Positions 1-5,591 are shown, numbered from the stretch's first letter. The stretch: DNA of 5,877 nt from Bacteroidales bacterium 45-6 (GCA_001897035.1 MKRS01000643.1:1-5877), one strand, 5' to 3'. Numbers and translations are program-made. Notes: generated by a model from the letters alone, not told the origin.

Positions 1-477
1 TCCGGCAGTGGCAGCAATCAATGCCTCGTTGAGCAAGCGATTGGCAAACCAGCGATCTGATTCGGTTGCTATTTCGGGTATCTGCACGTTTTTCTTCACA
101 ATGCCCGCCAATGCGTTTTGCTGCGGAATGGTTTGTCCGTCCATCTGACCGATCCATTCGGGGGCGCGGTCGGCGGAGATCACCACCAAAGGCAGATTGG
201 CGTAATAGGCTTCGGCAACGGCTGGCGCATAGTTGAGCAGAGCCGTTCCTGAGGTGCAGCACACAGCCACCGGCCTCTGTGTTTTTTGGATGATGCCGAT
301 AGCGAAAAAAGCAGCATTGCGCTCGTCCAGCACCAAATGGGTGGTGAAAAACGGATGCTGCGTGATGGTATGGATCAGAGGTGCATTTCTCGAACCGGGA
401 GAAAGCACCACCTGATCTATGCCGTAAGCCCGGAGCAAGGCAACGGTTTCGAGTACGTTTCGTTTGGATGAAAACAT
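1..477 (-). CDS. menD: MenD, 2-succinyl-5-enolpyruvyl-6-hydroxy-3-cyclohexene-1-carboxylate synthase (N-terminal part)
   Basis: This is the first 159 codons of MenD; the 3' part runs off the left edge. MenD is a cytoplasmic thiamine-diphosphate enzyme that joins 2-oxoglutarate to isochorismate in menaquinone synthesis. The N-terminal pyrimidine-binding domain is visible. SPGSR (residues 26-30) is the phosphate/substrate loop. LDERNAAFFAIG (50-61) contains E52, the expected catalytic glutamate that activates the cofactor. TSGTALLNYAPAVAEA (75-90) and SADRAPEW (101-108) followed by GQTIPQ (114-119) are family signatures. The full protein is usually about 550 residues. The ATG at 477-475 starts exactly at the conserved N-terminus, and no Shine-Dalgarno sequence precedes it, as is usual in Bacteroidota. 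The alkB-like gene ends 235 bases upstream on the same strand, but menD has its own candidate promoter. The family call is firm from the motifs. Confidence 0.95.
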   Translation of the reverse strand, partial: MFSSKRNVLETVALLRAYGIDQVVLSPGSRNAPLIHTITQHPFFTTHLVLDERNAAFFAIGIIQKTQRPVAVCCTSGTALLNYAPAVAEAYYANLPLVVISADRAPEWIGQMDGQTIPQQNALAGIVKKNVQIPEIATESDRWFANRLLNEALIAATAG

Positions 478-548
478 GGGTAATATTGGGTCTTAAATAT
501 GGGGAAATCTATCCGCAACAGCGAAACCCTACGGCAAATTTCCCGCAT

Positions 549-556
549 CAAAAATA
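549..556 (-). promoter_or_regulatory. Candidate -7 promoter box for menD
   Basis: Read on the minus strand the bases are TATTTTTG, an exact match to the Bacteroidota -7 consensus TAnnTTTG. It would start transcription around 542 and give a leader of about 65 bases before the menD ATG. A TTTG lies upstream in the -33 area, but the spacing is 23 bases, slightly longer than usual. That TTTG sits inside the palindrome at 567-583. Confidence 0.4.
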
Positions 557-566
557 CATATTTATA

Positions 567-583
567 TTTGTTTTCGGAACAAA
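567..583. repeat. Operator-like palindrome upstream of menD (TTTGTT-N5-AACAAA)
   Basis: Two perfect 6-base arms, TTTGTT and AACAAA, flank the spacer TTCGG. The site covers the -33 region of the candidate menD promoter, which is where a repressor would act. It could equally be a small hairpin or chance in AT-rich DNA; no regulator is identifiable here. Confidence 0.35.
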
Positions 584-712
584 GTACGATATAACATCCG
601 CTCGCATCGCCTTTCTGGTAATTCCCTGATATCTGTTGAAATTGCTTTAGCCGTAAATTACGTGTGCCTCCAAATAATTTTTTGCGTTGCAAACGCCTTT
701 TGTCGTATGGGG

Positions 713-1321
713 TTAACGAACGATTGTCCTGAATGTCAGGCTTATTCTTGGAGCTGTGATGCGTGTTGTAGTTGGAAGTTTATGACGCCAAAAAGTTTGT
801 GTCGTGTCTTTCATGACCAATAAACTTCCATGTTCTAAAATCAACTCAACTTTTTCGTTGGTTTGCTTGTGTTTCAGCAGAAATTTTCGTTCTGCACCAA
901 AGGTTAATGAAGCAATAGCGCCGTTTTTCTTTAGGTCAATTTCCTCATCGGAATGCCACGCCATTCCTTCGTTTCCGTTGTGATACAAGTTCAGCAAACA
1001 GGAATTAAATGATTCGCCTGTCTCTCGTTCTATGAAGCTTTTGAGTTCCAACAGCTCTGTCGTCCACGACAAAGCGTGTCGGGTAACTTTTGAATAGGTG
1101 TATTCAAAAGGCTTTTCGCCATACCACGCCACTTTTCGTTTGGTGATTATTTTCTTTCCGAAAATAATCGCTTCGTCATTTCTCCATTCAATCTTGTTTA
1201 GCAACTGTTTCAAATAATTGTCGGCTTCTTTTTGATTGAATAATTTGCCATAATAATTAACCGTTCCGTCTTGTGGCAGCCAGTTTTTTGTATTGTCAAT
1301 CGTGTCGTCAAATAGTTTCAT
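713..1321 (-). CDS. alkB: AlkB-family 2-oxoglutarate/Fe(II) dioxygenase (DNA alkylation repair)
   Basis: This 202-residue protein should oxidatively remove methyl groups such as 1-methyladenine and 3-methylcytosine from nucleic acids, using Fe(II), O2 and 2-oxoglutarate in the cytoplasm. All core residues are visible: the iron ligands H123-S-D125 within MAWHSDEE and the distal H180, then R192 and R198 in PRISLTFR, which bind 2-oxoglutarate. The substrate-side motif VAWYGE (64-69) and NLYHNGNEGMAWHSDEE (111-127) resemble the eukaryotic ALKBH2/3 type more than E. coli AlkB. Length is normal for that compact class. The start at 1321 lies inside the end of the Ada-like gene (14-base overlap), so the two are probably co-transcribed and translationally coupled. 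The symbol is given at family level. Alternative substrates such as RNA cannot be excluded. Confidence 0.92.
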   Translation of the reverse strand: MKLFDDTIDNTKNWLPQDGTVNYYGKLFNQKEADNYLKQLLNKIEWRNDEAIIFGKKIITKRKVAWYGEKPFEYTYSKVTRHALSWTTELLELKSFIERETGESFNSCLLNLYHNGNEGMAWHSDEEIDLKKNGAIASLTFGAERKFLLKHKQTNEKVELILEHGSLLVMKDTTQTFWRHKLPTTTRITAPRISLTFRTIVR

Positions 1322-1553
1322 TCTTCCACTTTTTATATTCGTCTTTCCGGCAATGTCCGCAAGGACGGAAACCGTTTTCTATGGCTTCATTTTCTGTTGT
1401 AAAGAAGACCCTGTTTTCCTTTTTCATTTTCTTGCCCGATTTGCAAGTCAAAGTACCATAAATTTTCAACTTGCGGTTTCCGCCAAAACGAATTTTTTGT
1501 TGCTTTATTTTACTTCGTAAATCGGTGTCCGATATTTCGATGTGTAATAACAT
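1308..1553 (-). CDS. Small stand-alone Ada-type metal-binding domain protein
   Basis: This 81-residue protein corresponds to the N-terminal zinc domain of the Ada methylation-response protein, without its AraC-like DNA-binding or methyltransferase domains. KIYGTLTCKSGKKM (30-43) is followed by ENRVFFTTENEAIENGFRPC (46-65) and GHC (66-68), matching the Ada order ending in FRPCxxC. In E. coli Ada four cysteines hold zinc, and the first is the acceptor of methyl groups from DNA phosphotriesters. Here C37, C65 and C68 align with three of them, but K41 occupies the second position. The ATG at 1553 is preferred because the open frame further upstream encodes dehydrogenase debris. The gene overlaps the alkB-like start by 14 bases, which supports a role in alkylation damage. 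Whether it repairs, senses or only binds DNA is unknown. Confidence 0.8.
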   Translation of the reverse strand: MLLHIEISDTDLRSKIKQQKIRFGGNRKLKIYGTLTCKSGKKMKKENRVFFTTENEAIENGFRPCGHCRKDEYKKWKNETI

Positions 1554-1576
1554 GTTTATTGTAAGATAATTGAAAT

Positions 1577-1779
1577 TCAGGTATCTGCCTTTAGCTCTAT
1601 GCCATGAATATATGATGCTTCCTGCGGAGCAAGAAACAAAAGAGCATTGGCGATTTCCGTAGGATTGTTCAACGGCTTTGTTCACCGTTTGGGCACTTTG
1701 CCCGGTGATGATTGCTTTTCCGCCTTCGTTGATGAATTGTTGAGCTGTGGCATGTCCATTTGTCTTTAAATCTTTGCAT
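1577..1779 (-). pseudogene. Remnant of a short-chain dehydrogenase/reductase (SDR) with two internal deletions
   Basis: Three pieces of an SDR follow each other in the correct order but in shifted frames. From ATG 1779 the peptide MQRFKDK is a typical SDR N-terminus. From 1757, one frame over, come GHATAQQFINEGGKAIITG and QSAQTVNKA, the first helix and second beta strand of the Rossmann fold. From 1672, in a further frame, LNNPTEIANALLFLAPQEAS and YIHGIELKADT lead to a TGA at 1579-1577, matching the usual SDR C-terminus. The TGxxxGIG cofactor loop between pieces one and two is missing. So is the whole centre with NAG and the catalytic Ser-Tyr-Lys. A full SDR is about 250 residues; only about 200 bases remain. 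It cannot be a working enzyme. The second piece stays open into the frame of the Ada-like gene, which could mislead gene callers into extending that gene. Confidence 0.8.
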
Positions 1780-1933
1780 TGCTTTTCGGGTTAAAATTTC
1801 TGTTGCAAAGATTGCCACGTATGCTGTGGTAGAAAACCCGAAACTTGCTCAATTTTGCCTCTCGGCGGATGTTCGCACGGAGCTTGGTTGGACCCGCCGG
1901 ATAGGAGGGTTGTTGGAGGTAGCCATTTTTCCT
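1780..1933. other. Gene-poor, locally GC-rich spacer
   Basis: The stretch around 1857-1925 is clearly richer in G and C than the genes on either side. It contains an inverted repeat CGGCGG (1863-1868) / CCGCCG (1894-1899). A 25-codon minus-strand frame (ATG 1926 to TGA 1849) and a longer plus-strand frame are open across it, but neither resembles a protein I recognise. It may be a dispersed noncoding repeat or debris of a lost gene, adjoining as it does the dehydrogenase remnant. Confidence 0.35.
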
Positions 1934-2638
1934 TTATTTTTTTCTTTTGAGAGAATGAATGAGCTTTTTGAAGACATTTTGTTTAACCACCATCACTTCT
2001 CCCATCAAGATGGTCTCGCTTTCTTCCAATTTTATATCTAATTTGCTGTTCGGTTCATTTAAGACTATTTCTTTTCTCTTAAATCCTAAATAATCAAAGA
2101 CCAATGTGACAGGTAAATTGTCTATTAAAATCAGATGAAATTCACCTTTTTCGTCCGTAATACTGCCATTGTGAGTCCCTTTTTGAGTAATAAGAACGCC
2201 AGCCATTCCTTTCTTCTCATACTCTACAATTCCTGACACTTTTATGGTATCTTTCGCCTCAGGTCGCTGTTGAATCTCAGTCTCCGATTGCTTGCTATCT
2301 TCTTTCATTCCAAAACGTTGTTCTGTTTTGTTGTCATTTTCTGTTTTCGCAGACAATGACTGTGTTAAGAAAGCAGAAGATGTGATTGTCAATATTACGG
2401 CTAAACGCAGAGGTTTTCTGCTTTTGTTTGAATACAAGTCGGTATTTAATTGACTTTGTCTGTAACGCGCACAAAGATTTCTGTCTCCTTCTATTTTTTC
2501 AACAAGTTCCCGATTCGTTAGGTTTGTAAAGTCGTAGATAACTTTATTGCAGACAGAACAATATCTTCCATCTCCAGTTGGTGTCATTTTGTCCCAACTT
2601 TCATGGCAAGGTTTCGGAATGCTTATTTTATAACTCAT
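1934..2638 (-). CDS. Membrane protein with N-terminal Cys motif domain and C-terminal CarboxypepD_reg-like domain
   Basis: The 234 residues fall into four parts. Residues 1-66 form a compact domain with C11, the pair C27-S-V-C30 in RYCSVCNKVIYDFTNLT, and C56; similar N-termini are common in Bacteroidota proteins and may bind metal. Residues 77-96 are a single hydrophobic segment. Residues 97-130 are a polar, charged linker. Residues 132-194 carry a carboxypeptidase-regulatory-like beta-sandwich: VSGIVEY, GVLITQKGT, GSITDEKGEFHL, and TLVFDYLGFKRKEI. A basic tail ends in KRKK. The likely topology is Cys domain in the cytoplasm and beta domain in the periplasm. The beta domain also occurs at the N-terminus of SusC/TonB-dependent outer-membrane receptors, but no barrel follows here. 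Function is unknown. It has no clear promoter of its own and lies 95 bases downstream of the 219-residue gene on the same strand. Confidence 0.8.
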   Translation of the reverse strand: MSYKISIPKPCHESWDKMTPTGDGRYCSVCNKVIYDFTNLTNRELVEKIEGDRNLCARYRQSQLNTDLYSNKSRKPLRLAVILTITSSAFLTQSLSAKTENDNKTEQRFGMKEDSKQSETEIQQRPEAKDTIKVSGIVEYEKKGMAGVLITQKGTHNGSITDEKGEFHLILIDNLPVTLVFDYLGFKRKEIVLNEPNSKLDIKLEESETILMGEVMVVKQNVFKKLIHSLKRKK

Positions 2639-2733
2639 ATTCTGTTTTTATTTTCGCTCCACGCTTGTTTGCAAATGCGAGGGGAAAGGGAGAACCACTT
2701 AACCTCAACTACTATATATTTTGTTGTCAGCAT

Positions 2734-3393
2734 TTACTTTATCAATTCATTTATCAAATCATTTGAATCTTTAATTGATTTATCAAATAATCTCAATGGC
2801 TCTCTAACTTTCGGATATTCGTCTATAAATTCTAAATCGTTAACTTGATCCAGATTAAATTTAGTCATTATGTTCTTAAATCCTTCAATATCAACTCCCC
2901 AGAATTTGACGTATTTTGAGTCAGGTATAAATATTTCTGTTAATGATTCGTCATCATTATAAATAATCCCCCACTCAACAAATGCATCTTCAGTTAACTC
3001 AGTTTTGAATCTTTTGAGATCATCAATTAAGTCATTCTTTGCTTTATAATAGCAATAATTTGGTTCAGATTCTGAATATCCAATTATCAAGGCTGATGCA
3101 TCTGGCAATAAATCTGTTAATGCAGTTATTAAATCCCAAAGTTTTGAATTGTTTATATTAATCTCCGAGTAAAACTTAAATGGAATTTCCTTGTGCTCTG
3201 CATTGTCTGCTTCTTTCAAATTGAATGTAAATCCTTCGATAATCTTAGCATTAACAATCATCTGAAGCCTATCAAAAGCCGTTGAGTTTTTCGGAACTTC
3301 ATCAAATCTAGCTGGTCTAATCGTTTTTGGTAATTCTATCATCTTGTCAGTAAAATCATGTTTCGTGCAGCTTTTTACATTTGCCCCTAACAT
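2734..3393 (-). CDS. Hypothetical acidic cytoplasmic protein, 219 residues
   Basis: I do not recognise the family. The product lacks a signal peptide or membrane segment and appears soluble. It is rich in Asp, Glu, Asn and Ile. Residues 84-104 look like an amphipathic helix leading to a beta strand (LWDLITALTDLL, then ALIIGY). Residues 151-171 contain LTEIFIPDSKYVKFWGVDIE, a mixed strand and aromatic segment, and the C-terminus (200-219) is helical and charged. The coding sequence is distinctly AT-rich and uses many AAT, ATA and TTA codons, unlike glsB next door, which fits recent acquisition. The ATG at 3393 gives the longest form; M18 (ATG at 3342) is an alternative, and a large inverted repeat ends only four bases before the 3393 start. 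Size and acidity would suit an immunity-type protein, but no toxin partner is present, so this is only a thought. Confidence 0.7.
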   Translation of the reverse strand: MLGANVKSCTKHDFTDKMIELPKTIRPARFDEVPKNSTAFDRLQMIVNAKIIEGFTFNLKEADNAEHKEIPFKFYSEININNSKLWDLITALTDLLPDASALIIGYSESEPNYCYYKAKNDLIDDLKRFKTELTEDAFVEWGIIYNDDESLTEIFIPDSKYVKFWGVDIEGFKNIMTKFNLDQVNDLEFIDEYPKVREPLRLFDKSIKDSNDLINELIK

Positions 3394-3397
3394 CTCA

Positions 3398-3441
3398 ATA
3401 TGCTACACTCTATTCCTATAGGTGGCACGAGTGTCGCATAT
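3398..3441. repeat. Inverted repeat, 12 of 13 bases matched, enclosing an 8-base palindrome
   Basis: The left arm ATATGCTACACTC (3398-3410) and the right arm GAGTGTCGCATAT (3429-3441) are reverse complements except for one base. The 18-base centre includes the perfect palindrome CCTATAGG (3415-3422). The element ends four bases before the ATG of the 219-residue gene. In RNA it would form a strong hairpin in the leader; in DNA it could be an operator or the recombination/end sequence of a mobile element. The sequence does not decide between these. Confidence 0.7.
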
Positions 3442-3680
3442 CCAATTTTCTAATCTTATTATTCTATCCCGGATATTTCCCCAGTTAGTGTTCCTTAAGA
3501 TGCTGTCGTAAAATTAACAAAGTTTTCTTGTCGGGCAAGATGTATCTCCCTATTTTTTGAAGATAGCAAGCTGAATGCCAACTTAAAAGCTATATTTTCG
3601 CTTTTTGTCTGCATTTTTTGCGTGGTCACTGCGCTTTTTCGCACAGGATCAAGCTTTTCCCTGGTGTGTTGGAGTTTCGC
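3442..3680. other. Intergenic region between glsB and the 219-residue gene
   Basis: No gene is recognisable. A near-match to the Bacteroidota -7 box, AAACTTTG on the minus strand (3525-3518), lacks a proper -33 partner but would give the 219-residue gene a leader of roughly 120 bases containing the inverted repeat. Small stem-loops occur at 3529-3543 (TCTTG-TCGGG-CAAGA) and 3630-3643 (TGCG-CTTTTT-CGCA). Neither has a U-tract in the minus-strand transcript, so no clear glsB terminator is present. Confidence 0.4.
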
Positions 3681-4670
3681 CTAATCCTCCCGGCTCCAAT
3701 TTATCATCTGGCGCAGCCTTTTGAGGAAACGTTTGGAGGGCTTGTCGTTCAGGTAGGATTCGATGTGCCGTTTGCGTTTGTCTTCAAGGATTTCGCTGAT
3801 GGCGATCAGGATCCCGGTTTCTTCCACGTTTCCGAATTCGCGGTTGATGGCCGTGCCGAACACCCTCATCTGGGGCGAAAGGCTCATGTAGGCATTCACT
3901 AAGGGGGGAATGTTCATGCCGAGCTTGCGCACCTCGCTGTTGAGGATCCGGTAGTCGGCTTTGAGGCTTTCGCCCACAAACAACCGTTCCATTTCGTCGG
4001 GATCCATGTTGGTTATCAGCTCGTGCTTTGGATAGACAAGGAGGTCTTTGTCGGCGAAATATTTGTTCATGAAATAGAGGATCATGTTGCGGGCCTGCAC
4101 GTTGTAGGTGTTGTACATGGTGACTTTCCCGTAGAAATAGCGGATGTTGGGATCCACTACCGAAAAAGCGCCCAACCCGTCCCAAAGGTTGTCGAGGGCG
4201 TAAATGCCCTTGGAGCCGGAGAGGGTGGACTGGTATTCGAGGGAGACAAACGAGCGTCCCAGCTCGACGGTGTAGGGTAGGTAGTCGCGGATGAATTTTT
4301 TGGAAAAATCGAACAGATGGGACGTAGCCAAAATGGGGCTTCCGTTTTTGTCGAACTTCACGTCGGGGCCGCAAATGAAGCGGTATCCTCCCAATATTTC
4401 TTCGGCATCGGGATTCCAGACGATGAGTTGCTTGTAGGGGTTGTCCATGGTGTCGAACTCGTCGATGTCGGCCTCCAGGCCTGTGCCACCGCCGTAGTAG
4501 CGAAAAGCAACCTCACGCAAACGGCCAATTTCGCTCATGGTGTGAGGAGAGTTATGCGCCGTGATGATGTAGATTTCGTTGTGAGCCTTGTTGGTGCGGC
4601 GCATCAGCTTTTCTTTCGAAAGCTCCATCTTGAGTAATTCTTTCGAGACTGGCTCTATTATCTCTTTCAT
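3681..4670 (-). CDS. glsB: GlsB-like N-acyltransferase (GNAT/OlsB-type) for glycine lipid synthesis
   Basis: This 329-residue soluble or membrane-associated protein belongs to the OlsB/hemolysin-like GNAT acyltransferases. Known relatives in Bacteroides (GlsB) transfer a 3-hydroxy fatty acyl group from acyl carrier protein to the amino group of glycine, the first step to glycine and related serinolipids. Family marks are LREVAFRYYGGGTGLEADID (51-70), ILGGYRF (92-98), ELGRSFV (136-142) and the C-terminal block RVFGTAINREFGNVEETGI (269-287). The frame is open 20 codons further upstream, but the ATG at 4670 is chosen because it overlaps the glsA stop as ATGA, a classic coupling arrangement, with GGGAG just before it. 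Ornithine-lipid synthesis by an OlsB homologue is the main alternative. The amino-acid acceptor cannot be read from sequence. Confidence 0.85.
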   Translation of the reverse strand: MKEIIEPVSKELLKMELSKEKLMRRTNKAHNEIYIITAHNSPHTMSEIGRLREVAFRYYGGGTGLEADIDEFDTMDNPYKQLIVWNPDAEEILGGYRFICGPDVKFDKNGSPILATSHLFDFSKKFIRDYLPYTVELGRSFVSLEYQSTLSGSKGIYALDNLWDGLGAFSVVDPNIRYFYGKVTMYNTYNVQARNMILYFMNKYFADKDLLVYPKHELITNMDPDEMERLFVGESLKADYRILNSEVRKLGMNIPPLVNAYMSLSPQMRVFGTAINREFGNVEETGILIAISEILEDKRKRHIESYLNDKPSKRFLKRLRQMINWSRED

Positions 4671-5509
4671 GACTCCCGTTCTAAGTTGTTTTTTAGTTGG
4701 TAGGAAAGATTCCGGACATATCCGGTCCATTCTTTGGCCGACCTGGACTTGTCGAAAGTTTCCCAGGGAATGGGTCTTCCAAAACGGATACGGAAGGTTT
4801 TCCCTTTGTTTCTAAACATTTCGTCCGGCAAATATAGCATTTCGAAATTGAATTTGATGCCCATTTTTTTCCTTATGCTGGCCAAGCGGTAAAAAAAGTT
4901 TGAATTTTGCGCATCAAAATATACGGGGACAACATCCCGCTTGAATTCCACCGCTTTTTGAATGAACATCTTTCCCCAAGGCAGGTCAACGATTTCGCCT
5001 TCAATTTTCCGGGAGCATAGCCCGGCCGGAAAGGTAATCACCTGATCTCCGGAAGCAAAAGCCTCGTTAATCATCTGGCTTGTTGTGCGATTTTGCATTC
5101 CGTATTTATTGATAGGGATAAATATCGGTTTCAGATTTTCAATGTAATAGAGCAAATCATTCACTAAATACTTGATGTTGTGGTTGTATTTTTCGCCAAT
5201 AATGGCCGAAAGGCAGATGCCGTCGAGTCCACCGAGAGGGTGGTTGGAAACGAAAACCATCGGCTTGTCCAACGGCAAGGCATCCAAGCCTGAAATTTCA
5301 AATTTCAGCCCGAAATAGTCCACCGCGCCACGCATGAAGTCCACGCCGTATTTCCCGTGGTTGAGGCGCAATATCTCGTTTAGCTCCGCTTGGTGGATCT
5401 TGCGCTTCAGATACCGAAACAGGAATTGAGGTATTTTCGGGTAGATGCGGGGGATCTTCGATTGTATTATTTGGTCGAGGTCGATCTGAAATGGTTTATC
5501 GGTAGCCAT
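4667..5509 (-). CDS. glsA: GlsA-like O-acyltransferase (PlsC superfamily) for glycine lipid synthesis
   Basis: The protein is an acyltransferase of the PlsC/LPLAT superfamily. Its Bacteroides counterpart GlsA adds the second fatty acid to the 3-hydroxyl of the N-acylglycine made by GlsB, giving the diacylated glycine lipid. The catalytic motif is SNHPLGGLDG (88-97), with H90 and D96. This is HX5D spacing rather than the textbook HX4D, as in hemolysin-associated acyltransferases. FPAGLCSRK (160-168) takes the place of the FPEGxRS motif, and PVYFDAQNSNFFY (195-207) is the later conserved strand. The N-terminus has no signal peptide. The frame begins at 5530, but I chose the ATG at 5509 (MATDKPF, 280 residues) because the likely -7 promoter box covers the earlier ATG. 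The stop overlaps the glsB start by four bases. Confidence 0.85.
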   Translation of the reverse strand: MATDKPFQIDLDQIIQSKIPRIYPKIPQFLFRYLKRKIHQAELNEILRLNHGKYGVDFMRGAVDYFGLKFEISGLDALPLDKPMVFVSNHPLGGLDGICLSAIIGEKYNHNIKYLVNDLLYYIENLKPIFIPINKYGMQNRTTSQMINEAFASGDQVITFPAGLCSRKIEGEIVDLPWGKMFIQKAVEFKRDVVPVYFDAQNSNFFYRLASIRKKMGIKFNFEMLYLPDEMFRNKGKTFRIRFGRPIPWETFDKSRSAKEWTGYVRNLSYQLKNNLERES

Positions 5510-5527
5510 CAAGTGCTTTTTTGCTTG

Positions 5528-5535
5528 CAAATTTA
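5528..5535 (-). promoter_or_regulatory. Candidate -7 promoter box for glsA-glsB
   Basis: Minus-strand TAAATTTG matches TAnnTTTG exactly. Transcription would begin near 5521, about a dozen bases before the ATG at 5509. That leaves the alternative ATG at 5530 outside the message and so supports the shorter GlsA. The -33 element is poor (TTTA-like, no TTG at the right distance). Confidence 0.4.
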
Positions 5536-5563
5536 GTGATTTTCCATGATAAATAAATCGTTG

Positions 5564-5591
5564 TTAGCCTTTAGCTCTTAGCTTTTAGCGA
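5564..5591. repeat. Four tandem heptads beginning TTAGC
   Basis: TTAGC recurs at 5564, 5571, 5578 and 5585, exactly seven bases apart, each followed by two variable bases (CT, TC, TT, GA). The array lies between the divergent glsA and lipoprotein promoters. A fifth TTAGC occurs at 5769, just before the lipoprotein start, but out of the array. It could be a slippage-born microsatellite or a multi-site protein-binding array. Confidence 0.75.

Larger units (their letters stand above)
478..712. other. Intergenic region between alkB-like gene and menD
   Basis: No convincing gene is present; the short open frames have no recognisable content. The region holds the menD promoter candidate, the palindrome at 567-583, an 11-base palindrome CGTAA-A-TTACG at 652-662, and a compact hairpin GCGTT-GCA-AACGC at 684-696 just past the alkB-like stop. 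The hairpin lacks a U-tract in the minus-strand transcript (A residues follow instead), so it is not a standard intrinsic terminator. It could still mark or protect the 3' end. Confidence 0.5.

Noticed and set aside
233..629. Three short plus-strand frames
   Set aside because: Antisense to menD and its leader; no supporting signal.
417..692. Minus-strand 91-codon frame upstream of and overlapping menD
   Set aside because: Runs through the menD promoter region and into the menD start in the wrong frame; no family resemblance.
684..696. Hairpin GCGTT-GCA-AACGC as the terminator of the alkB-like gene
   Set aside because: In the minus-strand transcript it is followed by A residues, not U, and the stem is only five bases.
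1554..1685. Upstream extension of the Ada-like protein from a GTG at 1685
   Set aside because: The added residues are dehydrogenase remnant and then out-of-frame sequence; the Ada-type domain fits the ATG at 1553.
1863..1899. Integron attC-like site in the GC-rich spacer
   Set aside because: Short inverted repeat only; no paired core sites of the GTTRRRY/RYYYAAC type are placed as an attC needs.
2672..2679. CGCATTTG (minus strand) as the promoter of the 234-residue protein
   Set aside because: Only the TTTG half matches; the TA pair is missing and no -33 element is suitably spaced.
3630..3643. TGCG-CTTTTT-CGCA as the glsB terminator
   Set aside because: The stem is four bases and the T-run is in the loop; no U-tract follows in the minus-strand transcript.
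3618..3902. Plus-strand 94-codon frame
   Set aside because: Mostly antisense to the 3' end of glsB; no promoter or motif.
3784..4374. 196-codon minus-strand open frame inside glsB
   Set aside because: Arg/Pro/His-rich shadow of glsB in another frame; glsB itself carries clear family motifs.
4023..4637. Plus-strand open frames of 85 and 106 codons
   Set aside because: Antisense to glsB, with Val/Gly-rich composition typical of reverse-complement shadows and no recognisable domain.
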